Assembly: GCA_003176045.1 (NCBI GenBank)
Contig: PSRM01000182.1
Span: 1-64,000 of the forward strand
DNA: 64,000 bases
Direction: 5' to 3'
DNA from: Verrucomicrobiota bacterium
GTDB lineage: Bacteria > Verrucomicrobiota > Verrucomicrobiia > Limisphaerales > UBA8199
Each line of letters begins with the position of its first letter. Positions within the stretch are counted from its first letter, which is position 1. The translations under genes were made by a program, and so were the position numbers. A model generated the notes under the pieces. The model was not told the DNA's origin and did no database searches. It saw nothing but the letters and a program-made list of their open reading frames with translations. Of the stretch, positions 1 to 9,300 are shown in pieces.

Positions 1-446
1 GTGTTGAACTGATTGGCCCAAAACCAGCCCTTTTCCTGCGACAACCGCTCGGCCTGTCGATTGTAGTTGCCGGGATCCGAAAACGGTTTCTCGGGAACCG
101 TGATCACTTCCGCACCCAGCACCCGGAGCAGTTGGATCTTCTCCGGTGCCTGCGTCTCCGGTATCACGATGACGGTCTTATACCCGCGGCTGGCGCCCAC
201 CATCGTCAAGCCAATGCCAGTATTACCCGCTGTGCCTTCGACAATCGTCTTACCCGGCTTCAACTGGCCGGATTCTTCCGCCTCAAGGATAATGTTCTGA
301 GCGGGCCGATCCTTGACCGACCCCCCCGGGTTCATAAACTCCGCCTTCCCCAGAATCTCGCACCCTGTCAGTTCAGAGAGGCGCCGAAGGCGAATGAGCG
401 GTGTGCCGCCAACGTGGCGGTCAATCCCGTAATGTGCTTGAGCCAT
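1..446 (-). CDS. cysK: Cysteine synthase (O-acetylserine sulfhydrylase), N-terminal part
   Basis: This reading frame is absent from the ORF track because it runs off the left edge. The reverse complement from 446 reads MAQAHYGIDRHVGGTPLIRL and stays open to base 1 (about 148 residues). GGTPLIRL, NPGGSVKDR (Lys45 is the expected PLP Schiff-base lysine) and the phosphate-binding loop EGTAGNTG identify a fold-type II PLP enzyme of the cysteine synthase family, which makes cysteine from O-acetylserine and sulfide in the cytoplasm. The TAGNTG variant of the more usual TSGNTG is seen in some cysteine synthase subfamilies. Cystathionine beta-synthase-like enzymes share these motifs and cannot be excluded without the C-terminus. 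It starts just beyond a large palindrome that separates it from the upstream peroxiredoxin gene. Confidence 0.88.
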   Translation of the reverse strand, partial: MAQAHYGIDRHVGGTPLIRLRRLSELTGCEILGKAEFMNPGGSVKDRPAQNIILEAEESGQLKPGKTIVEGTAGNTGIGLTMVGASRGYKTVIVIPETQAPEKIQLLRVLGAEVITVPEKPFSDPGNYNRQAERLSQEKGWFWANQFN

Positions 447-477
447 GTTCAGCAGGTAACTGGAAAGCTGCAGTTAA

Positions 478-637
478 CAACCACGGATCAACACGGATTC
501 ACACGGATAAAAAACTTCAACCTTCAAACTTCAAACTTCAAGCCCGAAAGGGCAACTCGACCGCGCTCGTGAATTTTGAGGCTTGAAGTTTGAGGTTTCT
601 TCCTCATCCGTGTCCATCCGTGTTCAGCCGTGGTTAA
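478..637. repeat. Long palindrome built from short tandem repeats
   Basis: The gap between the peroxiredoxin stop and the cysteine synthase start is almost entirely one imperfect palindrome. The left arm holds three ACACGGAT-like units (about 480-508) followed by four 7-bp units AAACTTC/AACCTTC (512-539). The right arm holds the mirror image: GAGGCTT/GAAGTTT/GAGGTTT (578-598), then ATCCGTGT-like units (about 604-634). The arms are about 55-60 bp and the loop about 30 bp. It could act as a transcription terminator or RNA-processing site. It also has the same design as the inverted arrays around the two four-helix-bundle genes, but carries no gene. Confidence 0.75.
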
Positions 638-643
638 AGCCTT

Positions 644-1279
644 TTAAACATTGGGCTGCGGCGTATATCGCAGATACGGCTTCACTTTGCGGACCCCTTT
701 CGGAAACATCTTTTCGGCATCCGTATCGGACACCGAGGTGACCACAATGCAGTCCTGGCCCTTTTGCCAATCCGCCGGCGTGGCCAATTTGTGAGTGGCC
801 GTCAATTGCAGTGAATCAATCACTCGCAGGATCTCCGCAAAATTGCGTCCGGTGCTGGCCGGATAGGTGAGGGTTAATTTGACCTTTTTGTCCGGGCCAA
901 TGACGAACACCGATCGCACGGTGGCTTTGTCGTCCACGTTCGGATGAATCATGTCGTAGGCTACAGCCACCTGTTTTTTGTCATCGGCGATCACCGGAAA
1001 ATTCATCGTGCAGGCCTGGGTCTCATTGATGTCCTTGATCCAGCCTTTGTGAGATTCCAGGGGATCCACGCTGACCGCCAAGACTTTGACGTTGCGTTTT
1101 TCGAACTCCGCCTTGATTTTCGCGACTGTTCCCAGTTCGGTCGTGCAGACGGGTGTGAAATCGGCAGGATGGGAAAATAAGACACCCCATGAATTTCCAA
1201 GCCATTGATGAAAATCGAATGTGCCTTCGGTGGTATTTGCCGTGAAGTTTGGAGCCAGATCGCCTAATCGTAATGCCAT
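644..1279 (-). CDS. Peroxiredoxin, 1-Cys (Prx6/AhpC-TSA) type
   Basis: A thiol peroxidase of 211 residues that should reduce H2O2 and alkyl hydroperoxides in the cytoplasm. The start at 1279 (MALRLGDLAPNF) is chosen over the track start at 1483, because the extra 68 residues are basic, low-complexity and outside the family. The peroxidatic cysteine is Cys45 in HPADFTPVCTTE. The central region and the long C-terminal dimerisation domain (DWQKGQDCIVV ... KPYLRYTPQP) match the Prx6 subfamily, which works without a resolving cysteine in the same chain. No partner reductase is adjacent. The next gene downstream is the cysteine synthase, which fits a sulfur/redox theme, but the palindrome between them argues against simple co-transcription. 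Confidence 0.92.
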   Translation of the reverse strand: MALRLGDLAPNFTANTTEGTFDFHQWLGNSWGVLFSHPADFTPVCTTELGTVAKIKAEFEKRNVKVLAVSVDPLESHKGWIKDINETQACTMNFPVIADDKKQVAVAYDMIHPNVDDKATVRSVFVIGPDKKVKLTLTYPASTGRNFAEILRVIDSLQLTATHKLATPADWQKGQDCIVVTSVSDTDAEKMFPKGVRKVKPYLRYTPQPNV

Positions 1280-1699
1280 ATATATGTGAATGTTTTGAGG
1301 TTTATCGCTCAGTAAAGCCGTGGGCGGGTTCCGATTCCTTCGCCTCGGCGGTCGTTTCAACTGTGAAATTGCCAGATTTTTTATGTGAGGCAAGCGGAGA
1401 GTTTTAGCCACGTTCGCGAACGTTTTCCTCCTCGTGAAGGCGCATTCGGGCGGAAAGGATCGCCGCCCTGCCCAAGTAACCAACGACTCGCGCGGGATTG
1501 CCGCGCTCCACGACCGGCATCGCTACAGTCCAAACCACCGGGTGCGGCGGCCTGAGCCAAAATGCTCCTTGTCTACGCGAAGGGCGACTGATGGTTCGTG
1601 ATAGGTGCCGATCGGATGGTCGGGATTGGACAAAAAGTCCACGTCAACGCGACCGATCCGCCCGGCGCCGAATTCGATGTAGCAGGAGTCACCGGCGCT
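1280..1699. other. Intergenic region, no gene recognised
   Basis: These 420 bases separate the peroxiredoxin start from the end of the zinc-ribbon gene. The plus-strand track ORFs here have no recognisable composition or family and partly overlap the neighbouring gene. The region presumably holds the peroxiredoxin promoter. I see no hairpin, tandem array or RNA motif in it. Confidence 0.5.
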
Positions 1700-2578
1700 C
1701 TACGACTTCTTCGGAGCCTTGGGCTGCTTCGGCACCGGCGGTTTTTTAATCGCGGCGTTAAAAGTCCCAGCTACCACGCTTTTGGATTTGTCAGGGAGAC
1801 AAACGTAGATCTTGCCCGGCATGTGTCCGGCGGCGGCCTCTCCGAAAACCACTCTCAGCAGATAACCGCTTTTGAAATCCTCGCGCTCGAGCTTTTGCTG
1901 ATCGTTTTTCCAACGCACGCTCACGGTGGGCAGCGGCGGATCGCGGTCGGGGGCCACCTCAATGGTCTTGCCGGCGATATCGCGCGAAAAGAACAGTATG
2001 TTGATGCCCAAATCGGCCACACGCTCCCGGCCCTGGCGCATCCATAGATTGCTCTCCGTCAATGTAGCCTGCTCGCACAAGAAGCCTATCCCGCGCAGGC
2101 TGCCGGCGACGGTCGCTTCCGGCGGAACGGCGTTGGTCAGGTCCGCCGTCCAGATGATATTCGTCGGAATGGGATGCACGACCCTGGGCGCAGGTTGCTT
2201 GCCAGATTGAGGTTGTTGCCCACCACCATTGGCTTGTTGAGCGGGGTCGGCGGAGGTTTTGAAAATCTGTTTCTTGAACACCAGCACCGCGGCGCCCGCC
2301 GCACATACAACCAGCGCCAGCCCGAACGCGACCGCGGGCCACTTCGATCCGGACGCTGGCCGCACTGTCGCGGCATCAGCGAGGGCCTCGGACGGAAGCG
2401 GGCGTGGTTTGCCGACCAGGGAGGCCGAGACGATGAGCTTGGAATCGCCGCCCGCAGGCGCCTGGGGGACAATAAGTTTTTGGAAGCAAGTCGGACATTC
2501 GATCTGGCTGCCGCTGTTGCTCGAATCAGCAGTGATATGCTGCCCGCACACCGGACACGCAAATTTGAATTCACTCAT
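1700..2578 (-). CDS. Zinc-ribbon membrane protein of unknown function
   Basis: A 292-residue protein opening with a four-cysteine zinc ribbon: CPVCG at residues 9-13 and CPTC at about 28-31. A polar, proline-rich linker follows, then one transmembrane segment around residues 82-103 (AFGLALVVCAAGAAVLVF), and a region of about 180 residues with no family I recognise. The C-terminus is lysine/proline-rich (KKPPVPKQPKAPKKS). Such N-terminal zinc ribbons followed by a membrane helix are common in Verrucomicrobia and Planctomycetes. The topology suggests a cytoplasmic zinc ribbon and an exported C-terminal part. The start is supported by the immediate zinc ribbon. No operon partner is evident and no function is assigned. 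Confidence 0.75.
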   Translation of the reverse strand: MSEFKFACPVCGQHITADSSNSGSQIECPTCFQKLIVPQAPAGGDSKLIVSASLVGKPRPLPSEALADAATVRPASGSKWPAVAFGLALVVCAAGAAVLVFKKQIFKTSADPAQQANGGGQQPQSGKQPAPRVVHPIPTNIIWTADLTNAVPPEATVAGSLRGIGFLCEQATLTESNLWMRQGRERVADLGINILFFSRDIAGKTIEVAPDRDPPLPTVSVRWKNDQQKLEREDFKSGYLLRVVFGEAAAGHMPGKIYVCLPDKSKSVVAGTFNAAIKKPPVPKQPKAPKKS

Positions 2579-2711
2579 CGTCTGTGCCCAGTGTGAAAAA
2601 ACGTCGCGGCTTTACAATGAACCACGTCCGGCCACTAAGCAATACCAATGAATACGGAGGTGCGGGGCCGCGCGGGGCCGCAAACCAACAGAATGAGAAG
2701 GGCTGAAAGGG

Positions 2712-2747
2712 TTAAATAAGTTAAATGGGCTAAATGAGTTAAATAAG
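2712..2747. repeat. Tandem array, period 9 (TTAAATAAG), 4 units
   Basis: Four consecutive 9-bp units, TTAAATAAG, TTAAATGGG, CTAAATGAG and TTAAATAAG, lie between two genes. The same unit family recurs at 19723-19775 and, on the other strand, at 58023-58067. Confidence 0.85.
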
Positions 2748-2792
2748 GAAGTTCGGGCGTTGGTTGCAACCCTGGGAACCTCGAACGTTGCT

Positions 2793-2815
2793 GCGGACAG
2801 GAATGTCCGCGCTCC
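2793..2815. repeat. GCGGACA/TGTCCGC mini-palindrome (intergenic copy)
   Basis: GCGGACAGGAATGTCCGC followed by GCTCC is a short palindrome of the family found inside three reading frames at 39184-39208, 54264-54288 and 61324-61349. It lies inside the first residues of the track ORF starting at 2764, one reason to move that gene's start downstream. Confidence 0.7.
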
Positions 2816-2856
2816 ATTGCGGCATCTTGCGCCGGGGCGTACGGGTGGCTAATCTG

Positions 2857-3726
2857 GTGACGTTGAAGCTCAATACGCTCATTCAAAAAATTGGTGAGAG
2901 GGCCAAGCGCAAGGGCAAGAAAACGGCTGAAATCGCCCCGCCACAGCTCATCGAGCCTTTGCGGGTCCCCTACGGCCCGTTCCGCTTCAAGGCCCGATTG
3001 CCAAAGGGAATGGCTTATGAAGTCCACGTTTGTACCGACCTTCGTAACTGGAAGATTCTTTCATCGGACAACGCGGGGGCCGAGACGCTGGAGTACCTGG
3101 ATTCAGAAGCCTTCAAGTTCAGTTATCGCTTTTACCGCCTGTTCGCCGAGGATGTCGCATCGGTTAACGTCATTGGCTACGCTTCAGTAACGCTGCCTCC
3201 GGGCCTTTCGATGATTGCCAATCCCTTCGAGACCCACGAGACGGTCAGCGAGCTGTTCAAGGGCTGGCCCGACGGCACAAGGCTCGACAAATTCGACACC
3301 CGCCTCTTTCGCCTGGGCGAGAACATCCTTGAACATGGCAAATGGTCCAAGCCCTCTGAGCGGCTCATGCCGGGCGAGGGCGCCATTTTCCGCAATCCGA
3401 CCGACGATTATAAATCGGTGAGCTTCGTTGGCGAAGTCATGCAGGGCAACCTCTCCGTGCCCGTGCCGGCCGGTTTCTCGATCCGCAGCTCGCTCCTGCC
3501 CCAGGTAGGCAACCTCGAAGAGCTCAAGTTCCCCATCGCTAACGGCGACATCATCCACGTCTTCGACCGCGACCGCCAGAAATACGTTCTGCACCCGTAC
3601 GAAAACGGCAAATGGACCGATGGCACGCCGATTCTTGGCATTGCCGAATCGTTCTGGGTCGCCAAAACCGAGCCCGGCAATTGGAGGCAGAGCTTCAAAA
3701 ACGAAACACAGGGACCAGAGTCCTAA
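2857..3726 (+). CDS. Hypothetical protein
   Basis: About 289 residues from a GTG at 2857; the track start at 2764 would translate the mini-palindrome. The start is uncertain. The segment PKGMAYEVHVCTDLRNWKIL ... FSYRFYRLF resembles the short C-terminal 'measured value and error' domain common in secreted verrucomicrobial proteins (compare FYRLRKP in the 5769 gene and FYRARLSP in the 62021 gene). The remainder has repeated 'PPGLSMIANPF' and 'PAGFSIRSSLLP' segments, suggesting two related modules. There is no convincing signal peptide with this start and no enzyme motif. Its stop codon overlaps the stop of the convergent 3723-5546 gene (TAA at 3724-3726, TAG at 3725-3723), so the two ends share DNA. 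Function unknown. Confidence 0.6.
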   Translation: MTLKLNTLIQKIGERAKRKGKKTAEIAPPQLIEPLRVPYGPFRFKARLPKGMAYEVHVCTDLRNWKILSSDNAGAETLEYLDSEAFKFSYRFYRLFAEDVASVNVIGYASVTLPPGLSMIANPFETHETVSELFKGWPDGTRLDKFDTRLFRLGENILEHGKWSKPSERLMPGEGAIFRNPTDDYKSVSFVGEVMQGNLSVPVPAGFSIRSSLLPQVGNLEELKFPIANGDIIHVFDRDRQKYVLHPYENGKWTDGTPILGIAESFWVAKTEPGNWRQSFKNETQGPES

Positions 3727-5546
3727 TCCAAATACGGTTGCACCTGCACGAAATTCATCATCAATTCCTGCCCTGCCGGACCGCCCGGCTCCTGCTCGCT
3801 CGCCCAATCTGAAATGCGCAGCAGGGCTTGCTTGTGGGTTGCGCGGAAAATGACCCAATGATAGTTCATCCAGGCCCTGTGCTTGTCATCGAAAGGACCC
3901 CAGCGATGGCTGTAGCAGTTCGCGAACACGTGCTGGAACGATTTTTCCGGTAGCACGTCGGCCCCGCTTACCTTGATAGCGATCGCATGTTTCCGCTCGA
4001 CCGCAAGGTCCTGGAAATCCCCTGAATACATCCGCAACGAGTAGAGTCTGCCCGGGTTCAGGCCCTGTATCTTCTGCGAAACAAAGTTGGGCCGCTTGAG
4101 ACTCCGTTTCATCCAAAGGACGCTGTTGCCGCGCGGAGTACGAGGATAGCGCCCCTGGAGCCAACTAAACCCATCCATCTTCCTGGCCGCCACGCTGCCA
4201 GGCTCAGCCTCGTTCACCATCCAGCCTTTCAGCCCATCTTCAAAGTCGGAATTGGAAATGTGCGTCAGGAGATAGGGGTCCGTGGACAGCAGATTAGTTT
4301 TTCCTTCGATACAATAATGGCGGAAGAGCCTGCTCATCCAACGAATCGTCTCTTCATCGGTATAGGCCGACAGATAGCTCATGACTCCGTAAAGCCCCGC
4401 GAAAGCCGGATCAGTGGCCAGCAGATTCATCTGCTGGTCCAGAAACACCTTGTAATTGGCGCTAGGGCTGACGTCGAGGCTCTCCGGCGGGAGCGAAAAC
4501 GTCCCGAGACAAACGATCAGGTGCTGCTCGATGCCGGGCATAGCCTGGCGCCAGGCGGCAATGGGCTTGCGCAGGTGTCTGTCGAGCTTCCCCTCGATCG
4601 TATCGTCGTCGCGCGGCTCAGAAAGGTACCGTTCCCATGCGACCGGCCACCCCGCATCCATTACGGCTTTGAGGAAAGCCCGATTCGTCGGCGAAGCAGG
4701 AGGCGCGGTGAAATAGGGGTAGAATCGCTTGCCGGCAAGCGCTGGATTCGTGCTCATATTTTGGACTGCTTCCGTCCAGGCTGCGTATTTGGACGGGTCC
4801 GTGTCCACGAATTCATCGGCAATGACCCCGTCCAATAGCGGCTCCGTAATCCCGGGTTGCGTCAGCCAGGACTTCTCGGTTTCCGCGCCCGTGATTTTCG
4901 CTCCCGGGCTCAGCCCGGGCACACCGCACTCCATAATCCAGCGTCGGCCCATGGCTTTCCATTGCTTAACGAAAGACAACTCGTTCGTCGTGCCGTATCC
5001 CACCATGACATTGATGTTCGCGAGCACATGGGCTTTGAGGAACGGCCAATCGTATTTTCCAAATTCTGGCACGTGCGGATTAGCGCCGAAGTTCGCAAAA
5101 GCCAGTTCAGGGATGGCGTGGACGCGAAGCGATTGGATCTGGATGGGTTGGTCGGTCTGGCGCCTGAGGCCGTGCCGCCCTTTTGCGAGAAACCGCATGG
5201 CCTCCAAAGTCCCGGAGTGTGGTTCGTTCGGCAGCTCCTGCCCATCGAGCCAAATCTTTAATGGCTGCTTCCCTCTAAAAGTTCCGGAAACCCAGACCCA
5301 CCCATCTCGCGGGTTTGTGAAGTCGAAAGAGATTTCAAAATCGCTGGCAGGCTGTGAGACGTTTAACAATTCAGACACGAGGTTATTAAGAGGCTTGGGC
5401 TCCGGCGCGACGCTTGCCGCGTCACTGTGCCGCGCCGAAGCCGCAAACATCAAAGCAGCAGCCGCTGCGGCGGCGCCGGCGGTTTTCAGACAGGCATTTG
5501 TTCCGCTCACGCCTTCAGCAATGACAGACCCGCCACCGACGGTCAA
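3723..5546 (-). CDS. Secreted protein of unknown function, possible TIM-barrel/glycosidase-like
   Basis: A 607-residue protein with an alanine-rich hydrophobic N-terminus (TAGAAAAAAALMFAASARHSDA) that looks like a signal peptide. The first start in frame is TTG at 5546; GTG at 5510 is an alternative and would place the hydrophobic stretch closer to the N-terminus. A beta-rich region (residues about 60-140, DFEISFDFTNPRDGWVWVSG) precedes a central part that reads like an alpha/beta barrel (WPFLKAHVLANINVMVGYG, LLDGVIADEFVD). The C-terminal 170 residues (ISNSDFEDGLKGWMV ...) begin like a carbohydrate-binding or jelly-roll module. The acidic DEF motif in the barrel would fit a hydrolase, but I cannot name a family. 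Convergent with, and overlapping, the preceding gene. Confidence 0.65.
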   Translation of the reverse strand: MTVGGGSVIAEGVSGTNACLKTAGAAAAAAALMFAASARHSDAASVAPEPKPLNNLVSELLNVSQPASDFEISFDFTNPRDGWVWVSGTFRGKQPLKIWLDGQELPNEPHSGTLEAMRFLAKGRHGLRRQTDQPIQIQSLRVHAIPELAFANFGANPHVPEFGKYDWPFLKAHVLANINVMVGYGTTNELSFVKQWKAMGRRWIMECGVPGLSPGAKITGAETEKSWLTQPGITEPLLDGVIADEFVDTDPSKYAAWTEAVQNMSTNPALAGKRFYPYFTAPPASPTNRAFLKAVMDAGWPVAWERYLSEPRDDDTIEGKLDRHLRKPIAAWRQAMPGIEQHLIVCLGTFSLPPESLDVSPSANYKVFLDQQMNLLATDPAFAGLYGVMSYLSAYTDEETIRWMSRLFRHYCIEGKTNLLSTDPYLLTHISNSDFEDGLKGWMVNEAEPGSVAARKMDGFSWLQGRYPRTPRGNSVLWMKRSLKRPNFVSQKIQGLNPGRLYSLRMYSGDFQDLAVERKHAIAIKVSGADVLPEKSFQHVFANCYSHRWGPFDDKHRAWMNYHWVIFRATHKQALLRISDWASEQEPGGPAGQELMMNFVQVQPYLD

Positions 5547-5768
5547 GAATCGCCCGCCAAGCCTTTCCTAGCTCGAGAGTCTCAGCCGGGCCATATTCCG
5601 CATGTCAGCAATGTTTGTCACGGAGTTCGGATCATCTGCACCTGAGATAGCTCCTGGAGCAAGGGCTTCCACAGTTTCCAGCTTTCCGCTGGTATTGACT
5701 ATTCGCCTTTCAGCGGATCGAGAAATCTCGGCACAGTCGCAAACGGTTTGTTCGTCTGTTCGCGAAGC

Positions 5769-6230
5769 TCAGGGTTTTCGCAGCCGGTAGAATCTTGCAG
5801 CCAGGGTGGGGAAGGTGACGGGATTCGCTGACCCGCTCAGTGAGTTTGTCCAGTTGGCAGGCGTCAGGCTCCAGGTTTCCTGCAACACGAAGCCGGGAGT
5901 ATTCGGTGTCCAGGAAATTGTGGCACTGCCCGGCGCGGCCGGCGCGATGGTCAGGAGCGGAGAGCCCTCCACTTGCACCGCTTGCGGCAAAACCCAGAAC
6001 CCGCCTGTGACCGAGAATTGTCCATTGGTCATGGTCGGCCCGGCATCATGCTGGCCGATAGTTCCGCTGAGGGCGTACTGCGCGTTCGTGCTGTTGCCGC
6101 CACCGCCGGCAATCTTGAACCAATCAATCGAATACTGCGCCCTGGCGGAAAACACCAAACACCAACTGGCGGCAAACACCAAACACCAAAGACCAAACAC
6201 CAAATAAGCTCGAAGCCCGGATGGTTTCAT
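5769..6230 (-). CDS. Small secreted protein with C-terminal 'FYRL' domain
   Basis: A 153-residue exported protein starting at ATG 6230 (MKPSGLRAYLVFGLW). The track start at 6239 is a GTG nine bases upstream. The signal peptide (LVFGLWCLVFAASWCLVFSA, cut near ARAQ) is encoded by a heptamer array (AAACACC units on the plus strand, 6150-6208), hence its internal LVF repetition. The mature part has two segments: YSIDWFKIAGGGGNSTNAQYALSGTIGQHDAG..., a module frequent in verrucomicrobial exported proteins, and a C-terminal domain LTIAPAAPGSATISWTPNTPGFVLQET...ARFYRLRKP. The role is probably extracellular or envelope-associated. It is followed upstream by the giant 1998-residue protein gene after a 100-bp gap. 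Confidence 0.7.
   Translation of the reverse strand: MKPSGLRAYLVFGLWCLVFAASWCLVFSARAQYSIDWFKIAGGGGNSTNAQYALSGTIGQHDAGPTMTNGQFSVTGGFWVLPQAVQVEGSPLLTIAPAAPGSATISWTPNTPGFVLQETWSLTPANWTNSLSGSANPVTFPTLAARFYRLRKP
6150..6208. repeat. Heptamer array AAACACC inside a signal-peptide coding region
   Basis: Units of 7 bp in phase from 6150: AAACACC, AAACACC, AACTGGC, then after 3 extra bases AAACACC, AAACACC, AAAGACC, AAACACC, AAATAAG. On the coding (minus) strand these give the LVFGLWCLVF pattern of the signal peptide of the 5769-6230 gene. Confidence 0.85.
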
Positions 6231-6330
6231 AATTCTCACATTTACGTTTTAATTTTTTAACGTTTCAAACCTGGTGCCCGTCCATGCTGATGGCGCTCGC
6301 CAGACTCTCTTCGATTCATGATCCGATGGA

Positions 6331-9300
6331 TCATTGGATTTTCCAGAACTCGGCGACGGCAAAAATGTATTGATTAGCATCGCCCCAAGTGAAGGTGTGC
6401 AAAGTGCCAAGGCCTTCATTGGCACGGCCAGTCTCGCAATACTGCTGCACCTGCACGGTAGTCGTGGCGCCGAGGGTGAATTGGCCATCAATAAGTGAGT
6501 GGTCATTCCCCCCGATTGTGCCGCTGGGGCTATAACCAACCGTACCGAAGAGGAGATTCAGGCCGCCGGCGGTGCGCAAGCGGGCCTGATGCGTATCAAC
6601 GCGGAAGGCAGGCACGGCAATGTGGCATTGGTAAGTTCCGGCGGGCAGAGTGATGTCACCGCTGCCATTTGTGGACCCGAGGTTGAAAGTACTGGCCAGT
6701 ACGACATTGAAGTTGCGCCAATTGTTGGTGCCGGTCACCGAACTGCCGGCCGGCGCGTTGGCGGTGACTTCCGCAATCTTGACGTAAGGCGCCGAGCCAT
6801 ACAGCGGGCCGGTGAAAAGATTCGTGCCGGTGAACACGTTCGAGCCGCTGAAGATTTGGGTGCCGTTGAGCAATGCAACATTCGGGGAGAGGCGGGGATC
6901 GGCGATAGTGCCGACGAGGTTGGTCGCATTTAGGTTCGTCAACCCGCCGCCGTTGCCAATGTACGTGCCTGTCAGCGTCAGGCCGGTCTCGCCGTTGGTC
7001 ACGACTGCCGAGGGCAGACTGGCCAGGCTCAGGTTCGTCAACCCGCTGCCGTTGCCAGTGAACGTGCCGGTGGCGAGAACATTGCCGGCGACGTGCAGGG
7101 GGGCCTGCGGATCAGTAGTGCCGATGCCGACATTGCTGTTGCTGCTCAGGGTCAGGGGGTACAGCCCGCCAGTTTGGTTCTTGAAAATGAGTTTGCCCTG
7201 CCCTTCGCCGGCGGCTGCTCCAGTCGAAAAAATGAAATAATCCTTTCCGCCCGCCGTCGCGGTGGCGTCCAGGCTCAAGAAGGCGCCATCAGGTGCGCTG
7301 CTGCCAACCGAAATTTTGAGGTGGGGAAATGGGTTCGTGCCGACGACGTGGAGCGGCGCAATCGGACTATTGGTGCCGATGCCGACCCAGCCACTGAAGA
7401 GATTGGTGCCTGCGAAGGTTTGGGGGTTGCGATCCAGCAGCGCCACGTCGGGCAAGAGGCGCGCGTTAGCTACCGTGCCAACGAGGTTGGTCGCGTTGAG
7501 ATTTGTCAAACCGCCGCCGTTCCCGTTGAACGCGCCCGTCAGCGTCACACTTATTGCATTATTATTCGTCACGACAGCGGCGGGCAATTGCGCAAGCGGA
7601 ATCGTGCCGCTGGAAAGTTGCGAGGCATTGAGGTTGGTCAAGCCGCCGCCGTTGCCAGTGAAAGCGCCGGACAGCTGGTTGTTTGCATTGGTCGCTACGA
7701 CCACACCCGCAAAACGATTCGTGCCGGCAAAGACATTCGTCCCGTTAAACAGGGCCACGTTGGTGGAAAGGCTCCCGTCAGGCACGATGCCGCTGGTCAG
7801 ATTGCCCGCGTTGAGGTTGATCAGACCGCTGCCGCTGCCAGTTAGTGTGCCTTCAACGAGGAGATTGCCTGCCACGTGCAACTTCGCCTGTGGGGCATTA
7901 GTCCCGATTCCCACGTATCCGGAGTATCCAGGAGGATTTACCACCATTATGGTGGCGCCGCCATTGGTGGGCGCCACTAGCGTTTCGAATAAATAGTCCC
8001 AACTCGCGTTAGCGTCGGCTCTGCCGCCGGAGTAAGCGTTGGTCGTGTTAACATCGGTCCACGAAGAATTCACGGAGGGGGCGCTGAATCGAATAGTATA
8101 TTGATGGCCTGCTTGTACCAATAGAGGAGAACCCAGGGAGTTTGTCTGAAATCGGGTACCGAGCAAGGGCAGCCAGGTTACAGATTGTGTAGCCAGCAGG
8201 GTGCCGCTGACACCCTCCCCATCATAAATGCGTATCGATCCCAGAGAACTGGATGGGTGGGTTGGAGAACCGACGCCCAGGATGATGGTTGTCAGTCCTC
8301 CACTCATACCTGCTGTAAATGATTGCCATGGGTCCGTAGGCGCAGTGATAGCAGTCTTAACTGTCTCCTGTTGATCCAACGCGCTCGCCCCCGAGACAAT
8401 CGTATCTGCCACCTGCTGCGGGCCCGAGAAGGCGTTGCCGCCTGCGCGCAATGCGACATTGGTAGAAAGGTTCGTGTCGGCAACTGTGCCCACCAGATTG
8501 GTTGTGTTGAGATTCGTCAGGCCGGCGCCGTTACCGGTGATGGTCCCGGCAGAGAAATTTCCGCTGCCGTCGCGTTTCACAATCGAATTCGGCGTATTGG
8601 CGCTGGTGGCTGAGTTGGCGGCAATGGCGCCATTGGCCACGGCCGTCGCCGTCTGTCCGCCAACCGCGGCGACGACCGTACCCGACTGAGTGCCAGTCAC
8701 GTCGCCGGCGAGAGAACCTGAGAACCCTGTGGCCGTTGTCGCAGATGTGGCCGTCGTCGCCGTCGCCGCATTGCCACTGATACTGATGCCCGCCGTGCCG
8801 GCAGCAATACTGGCGGGATTTAATGCGGTCAGGCCGCTGCCGTTGCCGAAATGGTTGCCGGACAGAGTGTTATTGACATTGGTCGCGACAACAACGTTGC
8901 TGAATCGGTTCGTGCCGGAAAAGACGTTTGTGCCGTTGAGCAAGGCCACGTTAGTCGAAAGTCGCTGGTCGGAAAGTATTCCAACGAGGTTGGTGGCACT
9001 GAGGGCAGTCAAGCCCGATCCATTTCCGGAGAAGCTATTGGCGGTATTGGTCAGGACATTGGCTCCGCTGAAAGTTTGACTGGCATTGAGCAACACGACA
9101 TTGGTTGAGAGCCGCGCGTCGGCCACGGTGCCACTGGCCAGACTCGTCGCGTTCAGACCCGCCAGGCCGGAACCGTCGCCGATGAAGCGGCCGCCATAGC
9201 CGGTGGGCACATTGAGGAGCACGCTCAACGAGTTGCCACCATAGTTCACACTGATCAAGTCAGGATGCCCATCCCCGTTGACGTCCGCCGCCACGACGGA

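Noticed and set aside
644-1483. Peroxiredoxin start at 1483
   Set aside because: The extra 68 residues are basic and unrelated to the family; ATG 1279 gives the normal N-terminus.
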